Assembly (NCBI GenBank): GCA_964490725.1
Contig: CAZBDU010000001.1
Location: forward strand, 1-64,000
Source: CAZBDU01 sp964490725
GTDB taxonomy: Bacteria; Spirochaetota; Spirochaetia; SZUA-6; DRHE01
Length of the DNA: 64,000 bases
Reading direction: 5' to 3'
Shown: piece after piece, positions 34,718 through 43,810 of the stretch
Layout of the letters: each line of letters begins with the position of its first letter
Numbering within the stretch: position 1 is the first letter of the stretch
The notes under the pieces: generated by a model
Told to the model about the DNA's origin: nothing
Databases searched by the model: none
The model's input: only the letters and a program-made list of their open reading frames with translations
Position numbers and translations under genes: made by a program

Positions 34718-36071
34718 CGGCCAGGAGACCCGCCCCGGCAGGGCCCGCCGGGTCCGGATAGCGAAACAGGCTTCCCGCGTAGTTGCGCAGCAGCAGATCC
34801 TCTCCCTCGCGCCCCAGGACGTAATTCGGCCCCAGGCTCACCTTGCCCCCCCCACCCGGGCAGTCGATCACGTAGGCGGGCACCGCGTAGCCGCTGGTGT
34901 GGCCGCGCAGGCCCTCCAGGATCTCGAGACCCTTCTCGACGGGGGTGCGGAAATGAGCGGACCCCACGATGGGGTCGCACTGAAACAGGTAGTAGGGCTT
35001 GACGCGGATGCGCATCAACCCCTGCATCAGGTCGCGCATCACCGCCACCTCGTCGTTGATGCCGACAAGGAGAACCGTCTGGCTGCCCAGGGGAATCCCC
35101 GCGTCGGCCAGCCGCTCGCAGGCCCTGCGGGTCTCCGGGGTGAGCTCCTGGGGATGGGTGAAGTGCAGGCTCATCCACAGCGGGTGGTAGCGGCGGAGCA
35201 TCCTGGTCAGCGCCGGGGTGACCCGCTGAGGCAGCACCGCCGGCACCTTGGTGCCGATGCGAATGACCTCCACGTGCCGGATCGCCCGCAGGCGAGACAG
35301 CAGCCACTCCAGGCGCTCCTCCGCCATGGTGAGGGGGTCCCCCCCGGAGACCACCACGTCCCGCACCGCCGGATGAGCGCGAATGTAGTCCAGCGCCCGC
35401 TCCCAGCGCTGCCGCGCCCCGGCCCCGCCCTGGGCGAAGCCGATCATGCGCGAGCGGGTGCAGTAGCGGCAGTTGGTGGAGCAGTAGTCGGTGGCCAGAA
35501 ACAACACCCTGTCCGGATAGCGGTGCACCAGGCCTTCCACGGGGCTGTCCGAGTCCTCCCCCAGGGGGTCCTCCGCCTCTCCCGGCAGGTGCAGGTACTC
35601 CGCGGTCACGGGCACCACGCAGCGGCGCAGGGGCTGCCCGGGGTCGAATTGGTCGAGGAGACTGGCATAGTAGGGCGTGATGGCCAGGGGCAGAACTCCC
35701 CGGTGCCTTCTAACGGCCTCCTCCTCATCCGCGGTCAGGGAGAGAATCCGGGACAACGACTCCAGACCGGTGATGCGGGAGCGAAGCTGCCAGCGCCAGT
35801 CGTTCCATTCCTCGGCTCCCACGTCCGGGAAAAACCTTCTCCGGAACGCCTGGGTGCGCGGATTGACGGGGAAACGGTGTACTGTTCGCTTGAGTGAGGG
35901 GGATGCTAGGGCGGTGTGATGGCCGCCGCGGCCGGAGAAAATCGAACCATCCGCTGCATGACCGTCCTGCCGGACTTCCTGAGGCTCGCTGTCGGGGAGG
36001 GTAACCGTGACGAAGGGAAGCGGAGTACCCGGAGGGTCCTCTTCGTCGGTGTGCCTGAGACGCTCTTCCAT
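34674..36071 (-). CDS. kamA: lysine 2,3-aminomutase family radical-SAM enzyme
   Basis: 465 aa from the ATG at 36071. PLP- and AdoMet-dependent mutase converting L-lysine to beta-lysine. Hallmarks: EEWNDWRWQLRSRI, the cluster motif CSTNCRYC with TDY before it, VVSGGDPL, and SLHFTHPQE. About 70 N-terminal residues precede the conserved start and look poorly coding; AAGGAG lies 11 bases before the ATG. Beta-lysine may serve lysine fermentation or, with the neighbouring acetyltransferase, N-epsilon-acetyl-beta-lysine osmolyte synthesis; the latter is inference. Confidence 0.9.
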   Translation of the reverse strand: MEERLRHTDEEDPPGTPLPFVTVTLPDSEPQEVRQDGHAADGSIFSGRGGHHTALASPSLKRTVHRFPVNPRTQAFRRRFFPDVGAEEWNDWRWQLRSRITGLESLSRILSLTADEEEAVRRHRGVLPLAITPYYASLLDQFDPGQPLRRCVVPVTAEYLHLPGEAEDPLGEDSDSPVEGLVHRYPDRVLFLATDYCSTNCRYCTRSRMIGFAQGGAGARQRWERALDYIRAHPAVRDVVVSGGDPLTMAEERLEWLLSRLRAIRHVEVIRIGTKVPAVLPQRVTPALTRMLRRYHPLWMSLHFTHPQELTPETRRACERLADAGIPLGSQTVLLVGINDEVAVMRDLMQGLMRIRVKPYYLFQCDPIVGSAHFRTPVEKGLEILEGLRGHTSGYAVPAYVIDCPGGGGKVSLGPNYVLGREGEDLLLRNYAGSLFRYPDPAGPAGAGLLAGEPGGLRAAGAAPA

Positions 36072-36285
36072 CGCTGGACACGCTCCTTGCCTGTTGAAGA
36101 TTTCAAGGGAGCCTTCTCTCCCTCGAAATCCCCCAACAGGGGCCGCACACCGGGGCGGGACCGGAAAGCTGCCTGCAGCGTTTCCATCTTCTCCATTTTC
36201 CCCTTCTTGAGGGCAATATATACACTCAGTGGGAGCAAAAAACAAGAGGGTGGAGAGGCGATTTTTCGCCCTGCCCGGCCGGGCC
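36072..36285 (-). promoter_or_regulatory. kamA leader region with promoter and possible leader ORF
   Basis: Minus-strand promoter TTGTTT (36245-36240), 17 bases, TATATA (36222-36217). Thirteen bases after the predicted start comes AAGGGG and an ATG at 36196 that opens a 96-codon frame (to 35906) out of register with kamA and overlapping its 5' end. It may encode a leader peptide or be chance; kamA itself lacks a better start. Confidence 0.45.
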
Positions 36286-37662
36286 TCAGCCGCCGCCGGC
36301 CGCCTCCTCCTCCTGGGACAGCCCGCCGCGGGCGATCAGCTCCCGATACCAGAAGGCGCTCTGCTTCCAGGTGCGCTCCTGCGTGCGGAAGTCCACCCGC
36401 AGAAGGCCGAAGCGCTTGCTGTACCCGTGGGCCCACTCGAAGTTGTCCATCAGGGACCACACGAAGTACCCGCCCAACCGCACCCCGGCGCGCAGCGCCC
36501 GGGCGGCGGCCAGCAGGTGGTCCCGCAGGTACTCGATCCGGTCGCGGTCGACCACCCGGCCGTCCTCGGACAGAGTCCCGTCCGGACAGGCGATCCCGTT
36601 CTCGGTGACGTACAGCTGCGGTGCGGAGTAGTCCCGGTGCAGCCGCACCAGCAGCTCCTCGAGCCCCCGTGGCTGCACGGGCCAGCCCATCTCCGTGGTC
36701 CTGCCCCAAGGGGGAAGCTGGCGGTACAGCTCGCCCTGCCGCTCTGGGGCGCTCACCGTCCACGGGAAGTAGTAGTTTACCCCCAGGAAGTCGGGGGCTG
36801 CGGCGGCCAGCGCCTGCATGTCCCCTTCGCGAACCTGCGGGGCTTCGCCCAGGCTGCGGTACTCCTCCATCACGTCCTGCGGGTAGGCGCCGCGGAACAC
36901 CGGGTCCAGGAACCAGCGGTTCAAGACGCCGTCGGCCCGCCGCGCCGCCTCCAGGTCCTCCGCGGATTCGGAGGCAGGGTGGACAGGGTGGAGGTTCAGG
37001 CTGATCCCGATCCGGCCTCCCGGCGAATCCAGCTCGCGGAACGCCCGCACCGCCAGGGCGTGAGAGAGCAGCAGATGGTGCGCCGCCTGCAGCGCCGCGC
37101 GGCGGTCACGGAGGCCCGGGGCGTGCACCCCCTGCTCGTGACCGGCAAAGGCCGCCACCCAGGGCTCGTTGTGGGTGATCCAGTGCTTCACCCGGTCGGC
37201 GAGGCGCTCGAAGAGCGTCACCGCGTAGTCGGTGAAGTAGGAGGGGGTGTCCCGGTTGGTCCACCCGCCCCGCTCCTGCAGCGCCTGCGGCAGGTCCCAG
37301 TGGTAGACCGTGAGCAGCGGCTCGATCCCGGCGGCCAGCAGGGCGTCCACCAGGCGCTCGTAGAAGTCCAGCCCCTTGCCGTTGAGCGCCCCGCCGCCCG
37401 CGGGGTACAGGCGGGCCCAGGCCACGGAGAAGCGGTAGGCCCGCAGGCCCAGCTCTCGCATGTGCCCCAGGTCCTCCCGCCAGCGGTGATAGTGGTCGCA
37501 GGCCACGTCTCCAGTGTCGCCCCCCTGGATCCTGCCGGGGGTGTGGCTGAAGCGGTCCCAGATCGTTTCCCCCCGACCGTCCTCCCCCACGCCTCCTTCG
37601 ATCTGGTAGGAAGCCGTGGCGCAGCCCCAGAGAAACTCCTGGGGAAAGCTCACACCCGCCAT
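36286..37662 (-). CDS. GH1 beta-glucosidase/6-phospho-beta-glucosidase family
   Basis: 458 aa (beta/alpha)8 glycosidase. Acid/base Glu166 in THNEPW, nucleophile Glu354 in YVTENG, N-terminal FLWGCATASYQIEG. Cytoplasmic (no signal). Hydrolyses beta-glucosides such as cellobiose; GH1 substrates cannot be fixed from sequence. Ten bases downstream of the PfkB kinase gene with AGGAG before its ATG: one operon. Confidence 0.95.
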   Translation of the reverse strand: MAGVSFPQEFLWGCATASYQIEGGVGEDGRGETIWDRFSHTPGRIQGGDTGDVACDHYHRWREDLGHMRELGLRAYRFSVAWARLYPAGGGALNGKGLDFYERLVDALLAAGIEPLLTVYHWDLPQALQERGGWTNRDTPSYFTDYAVTLFERLADRVKHWITHNEPWVAAFAGHEQGVHAPGLRDRRAALQAAHHLLLSHALAVRAFRELDSPGGRIGISLNLHPVHPASESAEDLEAARRADGVLNRWFLDPVFRGAYPQDVMEEYRSLGEAPQVREGDMQALAAAAPDFLGVNYYFPWTVSAPERQGELYRQLPPWGRTTEMGWPVQPRGLEELLVRLHRDYSAPQLYVTENGIACPDGTLSEDGRVVDRDRIEYLRDHLLAAARALRAGVRLGGYFVWSLMDNFEWAHGYSKRFGLLRVDFRTQERTWKQSAFWYRELIARGGLSQEEEAAGGG

Positions 37663-37672
37663 CCCGCTCTCC

Positions 37673-38629
37673 TCACCCTCTCACCCCTCCCGGGGGCGTG
37701 AGAAATTCCCGAAAACGATCGTCCACCTGCCCCGGCGGCCTGCCCTCCAGGAGCTCCTCCAGCCTGGCGGCGTCCAGCACCTGGGTGGCCCCCTCCTGCG
37801 CGGCCACCAGCGCGCCCAGGGCGTTGCCCCTGCGGCAGGCCTCCGCCAGCGGAGCGCCCCGCAGCATCGCATCGATGAACCCCGCCGTGAAGGCGTCGCC
37901 GGAACCCACCGTGTCCACCACCTCCACGGCGTAGCCGGCAACGTAGGCTCTCTGCCCCCCGCGGGAGGCGGCGAAGGCGCCCCCCGCGCCCAGGGTCAAC
38001 ACCACGTGCCGGAGGCTCGTCCGCCGCAGCAGCGCCTCCACGGCTCCCGGGAGCTCTTCCGCCCTTGCGCCGGCCGCCGCCGCAACCTCCGCCACCTCGC
38101 CGTCGTTGAGCTTGAGGATCTCCGCCTGCTGCAGGGAGGCGCGAATCACCTCCTCCGTATAGCAGTCGCGGCGCAGGTTGACGTCCAGCAGCCGGAAGCG
38201 ACCGCGAAAGCGCTCCAGGAGCAGCCCCAGGGTCTCCCGCGAGACCTTCTCCCGCTGCGCCAGGGTGCCGAAGCACAGGCAGTCGGCCCGGGCCGCAAGC
38301 TCCAGGGCTTCGGGAGCGGGCTCGATGAAGTCGTAGGCGGTGTTGGGGATGATCGTGAAGTCGTGCCCCCCCTGCGGGTCGAAGCGAACCTCCACGGTGC
38401 CGGTGGGTTTTTCCGGGTCCCGCTGCAGGAAGGAGCCGTCCACGTCCAGCTCCTCGATCCGCTCCAGCGCCCTGCGGCCCAGCTCGTCCCGGCCGATCCG
38501 GCCGATCACGAACGCCCGATGGCCCAGGGCCCCGGCCCGGTAGGCGAAGTTGAAGGGAGCTCCCCCCAGCACGGGGCCTTCGGGCAGCAGATCCCACAGC
38601 AGCTCTCCGAAGGCGACGATTGTTGCCAT
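37673..38629 (-). CDS. PfkB-family carbohydrate kinase (fructokinase-like)
   Basis: 318 aa. Starts MATIVAFGELLWDLLPEG with GGAPFNFAYRAGALG (sugar site) and ends with DTVGSGDAFTAGFID (anion hole and catalytic Asp). Most like fructokinases. The ATG at 38629 follows GGAGA and a promoter; the open frame before it is not coding. Heads the operon with GH1, suggesting disaccharide breakdown. Confidence 0.93.
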   Translation of the reverse strand: MATIVAFGELLWDLLPEGPVLGGAPFNFAYRAGALGHRAFVIGRIGRDELGRRALERIEELDVDGSFLQRDPEKPTGTVEVRFDPQGGHDFTIIPNTAYDFIEPAPEALELAARADCLCFGTLAQREKVSRETLGLLLERFRGRFRLLDVNLRRDCYTEEVIRASLQQAEILKLNDGEVAEVAAAAGARAEELPGAVEALLRRTSLRHVVLTLGAGGAFAASRGGQRAYVAGYAVEVVDTVGSGDAFTAGFIDAMLRGAPLAEACRRGNALGALVAAQEGATQVLDAARLEELLEGRPPGQVDDRFREFLTPPGGVRG

Positions 38630-38662
38630 GGCTGTCTCCGTTGCCGGGTCTGTTCCGCAAAG

Positions 38663-38691
38663 ACTGTACCGCGGCGAGGGACCGCGGTCAA
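38663..38691 (-). promoter_or_regulatory. promoter of PfkB-GH1 operon
   Basis: Minus strand TTGACC (38691-38686), 17 bases, TACAGT (38668-38663); start near 38656, leader about 27 bases with GGAGA. Confidence 0.65.
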
Positions 38692-38744
38692 CGGCACCCC
38701 TCCGCAGCGTGCAGAACCGGGGTGAAGCGCTCCGCGGGCCGGGC

Positions 38745-40523
38745 TCAGCCGGAGAGCCGGCCCCCGGCGGCAAGGCCCGCCAGTACGCCCGCCTCCCGCC
38801 GGGTCAGCCCGCGGTACACGCCGCGGAAGAAGGCCCGGGAGCCGCTCCTGAGGTTCCTGAGCGAGTAACCCCCCTCCTGCACGACCAGCAGGGGCAGCCC
38901 GGCGCCGCCGATCCGGCGCCCGGCCTCCTCCAGATCCCGTGCGGACAGCCCGAAGGAGCCGGTGGGGTCGCCCCGCATGGTGTCGAACCCCAGGGGAACC
39001 ACCAGGAAGGTGGGCCGGAAGGAGCCGATCAGCTCCAGGGCCCGCTCCAGCGCCTCCAGGAAGCGCACAGGGCCGGCGGCGTCAGGCAGCGGCAGGTTGC
39101 GGTTCGCCCGCAGCCCCGGCCCCTCCCCGCGCTCGTCGGCAAAGCCGGAGAAGTACGGGTAGGCGATGTTCGGATGCCCGTGGATGGAGATCGTCAGCAC
39201 CTCCCCGCGCCGCCAGAAGATGTTCTGGCAGCCGTTGCCGTGGTGGAAGTCGATGTCCAGCGTGGCCACCCTGCCCTGCCCGCACAGACGCTGGGCAGCG
39301 ATGGCGGCGTTGTTGAAGTAGCAGAAGCCGCCGAAGGAGCGCCGCTCCGCGTGATGCCCCGGGGGCCTGCACAGGGCATAGGCCACCGGCCGCCCGGCCA
39401 GCACCTCCTCGGCGCCGGTGAGGGCCACGTCCACCGCCGCCCGCGCCGCGGCGTAGGCGTTGCGGTCCAGAGGCGTGAAGGTGTCGATGCAGTAGTATCC
39501 GGCCCGCACGGACAGCTCCCGGGGACGCCGCTCGGGGCGGCGGATCGGAAACACGTACGGGTAGACCGGGCGCGCCGGGTCCAGGGTCTCGCACACCCGT
39601 TTCAGGTAGGTGACGAAGTCGGAATCGTGGACCTCCCGAATGGCGGCCTCCGGGTGAGGGCGGGGAGCCACCTGGTTGAACAGGCCGGTGGCCGCCAGCT
39701 CCTGCTGCAGCGCCTCCACCCGGGCGGGACGCTCCACGTAGCCGCGGTCGCGCACGTGATGGATGCGGTGCGCCTGGGTCACGATCATGGCCATGGCGCG
39801 CTGAACCTTCCCGTCCGTCGGAGGCAGGCTCTGCTCCAGGCGCACGTAGCGGGGCTCGCGAAAGCGCACCGGATCCTCTACCACCGACTCCACCACGCGC
39901 TCGATGTAGTCCGGGCCCACCAGGTGGCTGTACTTGCGCCTGAGGATCAGCCGCATCGCCGCACGGGCCTCCGACCGCCTCAGGGAGCCCTTGCGTCCCA
40001 GCCCGTCGAACAGCAGGTAGGGAGCGGAGGAAGGACCGATGGGAGTCTCGTACTCGGTGCCGGCGATGGGCCTGACCCCGTAGTGCTCGTAGAAGCGCAG
40101 GCGGCTGCGGTTCTCCCCCAGCTCGGCGGGATCCCGCACCGCCGCCGGGTCGTCCGGGAGCGCCTCCAGGTACAGCCCCCTGGAGCCCATACGGCGCAGG
40201 TACTCCCGGGCCGCCTCGTACAGGGCGCTGCCTACCCCGCCGCCTTTCTTCTCCGGCCGCACCGCCACCCAGTCCAGGAGCGAGCTGTTGATCTCGGGGA
40301 AATGGTTGATCAGGGCGAACCCGATCACCCTCGCGGCGGCCGACACCGCCACCAGGAGGATCGAGCGGAACCCGAAGCGGAAGGGTTCGTCCAGGAGCCG
40401 CGGGATCTGATCCGCGTACTCGGCCACCGCGCCGAAGCTGGCCCTGAAGATCTCCTGAACCTGGCGGACCAGCTCCTGGTCGGAGGCCAGCACGCCGCTG
40501 TAGACGCGACGGATGCGGATCAC
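38745..40523 (-). CDS. GNAT acetyltransferase-histone deacetylase family fusion
   Basis: 592 aa. Residues 1-~160 form a GNAT domain (LLDWVAVRPEKKGGGVGSALYEAA, RFYEHYGV). Residues ~235-580 form a class II deacetylase/acetylpolyamine amidohydrolase domain: RPPGHHAERRS (His390, His391), GGFCYFNNAA, TLDIDFHHGNG (zinc ligands Asp425 and His427), LVVPLGFDTMRGDP and QEGGYSLRNL with the catalytic-pocket Tyr. The two opposing activities in one chain suggest reversible acylation of one substrate. GTG start, AGAGGAG seven bases upstream. Follows the TIGR00266 gene by 13 bases. Confidence 0.92.
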   Translation of the reverse strand: MIRIRRVYSGVLASDQELVRQVQEIFRASFGAVAEYADQIPRLLDEPFRFGFRSILLVAVSAAARVIGFALINHFPEINSSLLDWVAVRPEKKGGGVGSALYEAAREYLRRMGSRGLYLEALPDDPAAVRDPAELGENRSRLRFYEHYGVRPIAGTEYETPIGPSSAPYLLFDGLGRKGSLRRSEARAAMRLILRRKYSHLVGPDYIERVVESVVEDPVRFREPRYVRLEQSLPPTDGKVQRAMAMIVTQAHRIHHVRDRGYVERPARVEALQQELAATGLFNQVAPRPHPEAAIREVHDSDFVTYLKRVCETLDPARPVYPYVFPIRRPERRPRELSVRAGYYCIDTFTPLDRNAYAAARAAVDVALTGAEEVLAGRPVAYALCRPPGHHAERRSFGGFCYFNNAAIAAQRLCGQGRVATLDIDFHHGNGCQNIFWRRGEVLTISIHGHPNIAYPYFSGFADERGEGPGLRANRNLPLPDAAGPVRFLEALERALELIGSFRPTFLVVPLGFDTMRGDPTGSFGLSARDLEEAGRRIGGAGLPLLVVQEGGYSLRNLRSGSRAFFRGVYRGLTRREAGVLAGLAAGGRLSG

Positions 40524-40536
40524 CGCCAGGCTCCTC

Positions 40537-41298
40537 TCAGAAGCCGCGGTCCCCGCCGGTGAGCCCCCCCAGCCCGCCCAGGAACCCGCGGCCGCGGGTC
40601 TCGCCCCGGTTCACCCGGGCGGCGGTCATCACCCGGTCGGCCAGCCGGGAGAAGGGCAGGGTCTGCAGGTATACCATTCCCGGACCCGTCAGGGTGGCGA
40701 AGAACAGCCCTTCCCCGCCGAACAGCGCCGTCTTCAGGTCGCCGACGAACTGGATGTCGTAGTCCACGCCCTCCTGGAAGGACACCAGACAGCCGGTGTC
40801 CACCTTCAGCCGCTCCCCGGCCTCCAGGCTCTTCTTCAGCAGCGTCCCCCCCGCATGCACGAAGGCCAGCCCGTCTCCGGTGAGCCTCTGCAGAATGAAG
40901 CCCTCCCCCCCGAAGAACCCGGCCCCCAGCCGGCGGGTGAACGCCACGGAGATGTCGATTCCGTAGGCCGAGCAGAGGTAGGCGTCCCGCTGGCAGAGCA
41001 TCGGCCCCGTCTCGGCGAGCTCCAGGGCCAGGATCTTGCCGGGGTAGGGCGCCGAGAAGGCCACGTTGCGTCTCGAGGAGTCCTGGTTCAGAAAGGTGGT
41101 GATGAAGAAGGACTCGCCTGCCAGGACCCGTTTGAACCCCTTCAGCAGGCCTCCACCGGTGCCGGTGTTGATGGCGATCCCCTCCTCCATGAACATCAGC
41201 GCTCCGGCCTCCGCCTGGACCGCCTCCTGGGGATCCAGGGTGACGATCACGCCCTGCATGTCGTCGCCTACCAGTCGATAATCGATGCGATGCGCCAT
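40537..41298 (-). CDS. TIGR00266/AIM24-family protein
   Basis: 253 aa beta-rich protein: DMQGVIVTLDPQEAVQAEAGALMFME near the start, GGGLLKGFKRVLAGESFFITTF, and repeated FFGGEGFILQRLTG / LFGGEGLFFATLTGPG strands, with a Gly-rich C-terminus. Members form a beta-sandwich and have no established biochemical role. GGAGGAG precedes the ATG; a TATATA box lies at about 41324-41329 on the minus strand. Operon with the GNAT-deacetylase fusion. Confidence 0.92.
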   Translation of the reverse strand: MAHRIDYRLVGDDMQGVIVTLDPQEAVQAEAGALMFMEEGIAINTGTGGGLLKGFKRVLAGESFFITTFLNQDSSRRNVAFSAPYPGKILALELAETGPMLCQRDAYLCSAYGIDISVAFTRRLGAGFFGGEGFILQRLTGDGLAFVHAGGTLLKKSLEAGERLKVDTGCLVSFQEGVDYDIQFVGDLKTALFGGEGLFFATLTGPGMVYLQTLPFSRLADRVMTAARVNRGETRGRGFLGGLGGLTGGDRGF

Positions 41299-41643
41299 GT
41301 CCGCTCCTCCTTCCACGCGCTCAAGTACCACTATATACGGTCCCGAGCGTCGCTGCATCCCCGCCGGGCCTGAGGGCCTGAGGGGATGGGTTTGACAGAG
41401 CCGCTTCGGCGTTGATATACCAGTCCCATGGACCGGGTCGACAACGCAGCGGCGGCGCCCAAGCGGGTCGCAGGAGCTGCTGCGGCTGGAGAGGGGCTGA
41501 GCCGACGCTGCTTGCGGAGATGTCGCCTCCGGGCAGCGCTGCGGCTCCCGCGGAACGGTCAGCGCGGTTCTTGTTGGCCGGAGAATGCGGAAAGCCGTAT
41601 TATTATGGAGTAAACCCCGGACAGCGAATCGAGGAGTGGAGCG
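41299..41643. other. divergent intergenic region
   Basis: 345 bases between TIGR00266 (minus) and the ABC operon (plus). The left edge holds the TIGR00266 -10 region and the right edge the ABC promoter. No gene with an RBS or recognisable product is seen between them. Confidence 0.4.
41574..41603 (+). promoter_or_regulatory. promoter of Lol-like ABC operon
   Basis: TTGGCC (41574-41579), 18 bases, TATTAT (41598-41603); start near 41610, leader of about 34 bases with GAGGAGTGGAG before the GTG. Confidence 0.6.
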
Positions 41644-42354
41644 GTGGCTATCGTCGAACTGAAGGGCGTGAGAAAAGTGTATCCCCTGGGGAAGGTATCG
41701 GTCGAGGCGTTGAAAGGGGTGACACTCAGCATCGAGGAAGGGGACTTCATCTCCATCGCCGGACCGTCGGGCTCCGGGAAGACCACCATCCTCAACATGA
41801 TCGGGTGCATCGACATCCCCAGTGAGGGCAGTGTCAGCATCGCCGGGCGGCAGACCGGCCAGATGAAGGACCGGGAGCTCACCTCGCTGAGGCACGAGGT
41901 GATCGGCTTCATCTTCCAGTCCTTCAACCTCATCCCGGTGCTCAACGTCTACGAGAACATCGAGTTCCCCCTGCTGCTGGGCAGCCAGAAGGTCGACCGG
42001 CGGGAGAAGAAGGACTGGATCGACTACCTGATGGAAGAGGTGGGGCTTGCCGATCAGAGGGTCCAGCGCCCCAACGAGCTCTCAGGGGGGCAGCGCCAGC
42101 GCGTGGCGATCGCCCGGGCGCTGGCCACCCGGCCGCAGATCGTGCTGGCCGACGAGCCCACGGCCAACCTGGATTCCAGGACCGGCGAGTCCATCATAGA
42201 GCTCATGAAGAGGATCAACGCCGAGCAGAAGAGCACCTTCATCTTCTCCACCCATGACCCGAAGATTGTCACCATCGCCGATCACGTCATCCACCTGCAG
42301 GACGGCCTGGTGGCCAGTGAGGAACGGAGGGACCGCGATGGCAGTGCTGTTTAA
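41644..42354 (+). CDS. ABC transporter ATP-binding protein (LolD/MacB type)
   Basis: 236 aa. Walker A GPSGSGKTT (about 40-48), Q loop FQSFNLIPVLNVYENI, signature LSGGQRQRVAIARAL, Walker B IVLADEPTANLD, switch His in STHD. The ENIEFPLLL segment is typical of LolD/MacB ATPases. Energises the two FtsX-like permeases that follow. GTG start; the 3' end overlaps the first permease by 17 bases. Confidence 0.95.
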   Translation: MAIVELKGVRKVYPLGKVSVEALKGVTLSIEEGDFISIAGPSGSGKTTILNMIGCIDIPSEGSVSIAGRQTGQMKDRELTSLRHEVIGFIFQSFNLIPVLNVYENIEFPLLLGSQKVDRREKKDWIDYLMEEVGLADQRVQRPNELSGGQRQRVAIARALATRPQIVLADEPTANLDSRTGESIIELMKRINAEQKSTFIFSTHDPKIVTIADHVIHLQDGLVASEERRDRDGSAV

Positions 42355-43801
42355 GATCGCCCTGCGCAACCTCCGTGAGCACCGCTCCAAGACCCTGATC
42401 ATCGGCATCATCATCGCCGTGGGGATCGCCGTCATGATCGTAGGCAACTCTCTCACCGAGACCGCCGCCCGGGGCGTCAGGGCCTCCTTCATCGAGAACT
42501 ATACCGGGGACCTGATGATCGCCAGGAAGACAAGAACGACCTTCTCCCTCTTCGGTCCCCAGGGCGCCGCCACGGATACCGCGATCCCCCGCATCCCCGA
42601 CTACGACAGGGTCCATCAATACGTGGCCTCCCAGCCGGAGGTGGCGGAAACCACCTCCCAGGTCACCGGCTTCGCCGTGCTCGATTTCCAGGACAACGGC
42701 AACAGCTTCAGCATCCTGTTCGGAATAGAGCCGCAGAGCTACCGGCGGATGTTTCCCAACGCCGTCACCATGGTGGAAGGAAGCTACCTGCTGCCGGGGC
42801 AGGAGGGGATCCTGGTCTCCGAGAGCAAGCGGGAGGAGGTGAAGAAGGACCTGGGAGTCGACATCCAGGTAGGGGATTCGCTGCAGCTGAACGGCTTCGG
42901 TTCGGCGGGCTTCCGCATCCGGGAGGTGCCGGTCCGCGGCATCTTCCGCTTCAACCAGGAGGTCCAGGGGCTGAACCAGATCAGCTTCATCGACGTGCAG
43001 TCTCTGCGGGCCCTGCAGGGCATGACCGTCTCCAGCGCCCTGCAGGTGGAGCTCTCCCGGAACGAAACCAGCTATCTGGGAACGCAGGACCCGGATGAGC
43101 TGTTCGGCGGACCCATGGTGCAGTCCGAAAAGGCCGGGCGGGGAACACTCAGCGAGGAGCAGCTGCTGGGCTCTCTGGGCGGCGGCGGGAGAGGATACCA
43201 GGCCCAGATCGACAGCGGAGCCTGGAACTTCATCCTGGTGCGGCTGCAGAGCGAGCGGCAGCTTCCGGCCTTCCTGGCCAGGATCAACCACTTCTTCGAG
43301 GAGCAGGGTATCGCGGCCCAGGCGGTTGACTGGAAGACCGCCTCCGGGGGCTTCGGTTCCATAGCCCAGACGGTGCAGACGGTGTTCAACGTGCTGATTC
43401 TGATCGTGGCGGTGGTGGCGGTGATCATCATCATGAACACCCTGGTGATCTCGGTGATCGAGCGCACCGGGGAGATCGGAACCATGCGGGCGCTGGGCGC
43501 TCAAAAGCCGTTCATCCGCCGCATGTTCGTTCTGGAGACCCTGGCGATCTCGGGGCTGGCGGGTGTGGCGGGGATGGCCGTGGCGGCCCTCATCGTGGCC
43601 GTTCTGAACGCCACCGGCATCCGGGCCTCCAATGCCTTCCTCCAGATCCTCTTCGGCGGCGAGGTGCTGCACCCCGTCCTCCCGGCCGCCTCGCTGCTGT
43701 ACGCCGTGCTGGTGGTGGCGGCCATCGCGGTGGTGGCCAGCCTCTATCCGGTGGGAATCGCCCTGCGGATTCAGCCCGTGAAGGCCATCCAGACCGAGTA
43801 G
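42338..43801 (+). CDS. FtsX/LolE-family ABC permease 1
   Basis: 487 aa. One N-terminal helix (about 20-42), a large periplasmic domain (~45-365) and three C-terminal helices (about 368-395, 420-445, 455-480), the MacB/LolE topology. ERTGEIGTMRALGAQ is the FtsX signature after TM2. The ATG at 42338 follows GGAGGGA and begins the conserved FKIALRNLREHRSKT. Likely extracts lipoproteins or another envelope substrate. Confidence 0.93.
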   Translation: MAVLFKIALRNLREHRSKTLIIGIIIAVGIAVMIVGNSLTETAARGVRASFIENYTGDLMIARKTRTTFSLFGPQGAATDTAIPRIPDYDRVHQYVASQPEVAETTSQVTGFAVLDFQDNGNSFSILFGIEPQSYRRMFPNAVTMVEGSYLLPGQEGILVSESKREEVKKDLGVDIQVGDSLQLNGFGSAGFRIREVPVRGIFRFNQEVQGLNQISFIDVQSLRALQGMTVSSALQVELSRNETSYLGTQDPDELFGGPMVQSEKAGRGTLSEEQLLGSLGGGGRGYQAQIDSGAWNFILVRLQSERQLPAFLARINHFFEEQGIAAQAVDWKTASGGFGSIAQTVQTVFNVLILIVAVVAVIIIMNTLVISVIERTGEIGTMRALGAQKPFIRRMFVLETLAISGLAGVAGMAVAALIVAVLNATGIRASNAFLQILFGGEVLHPVLPAASLLYAVLVVAAIAVVASLYPVGIALRIQPVKAIQTE

Positions 43802-43810
43802 GAGCCGCCC

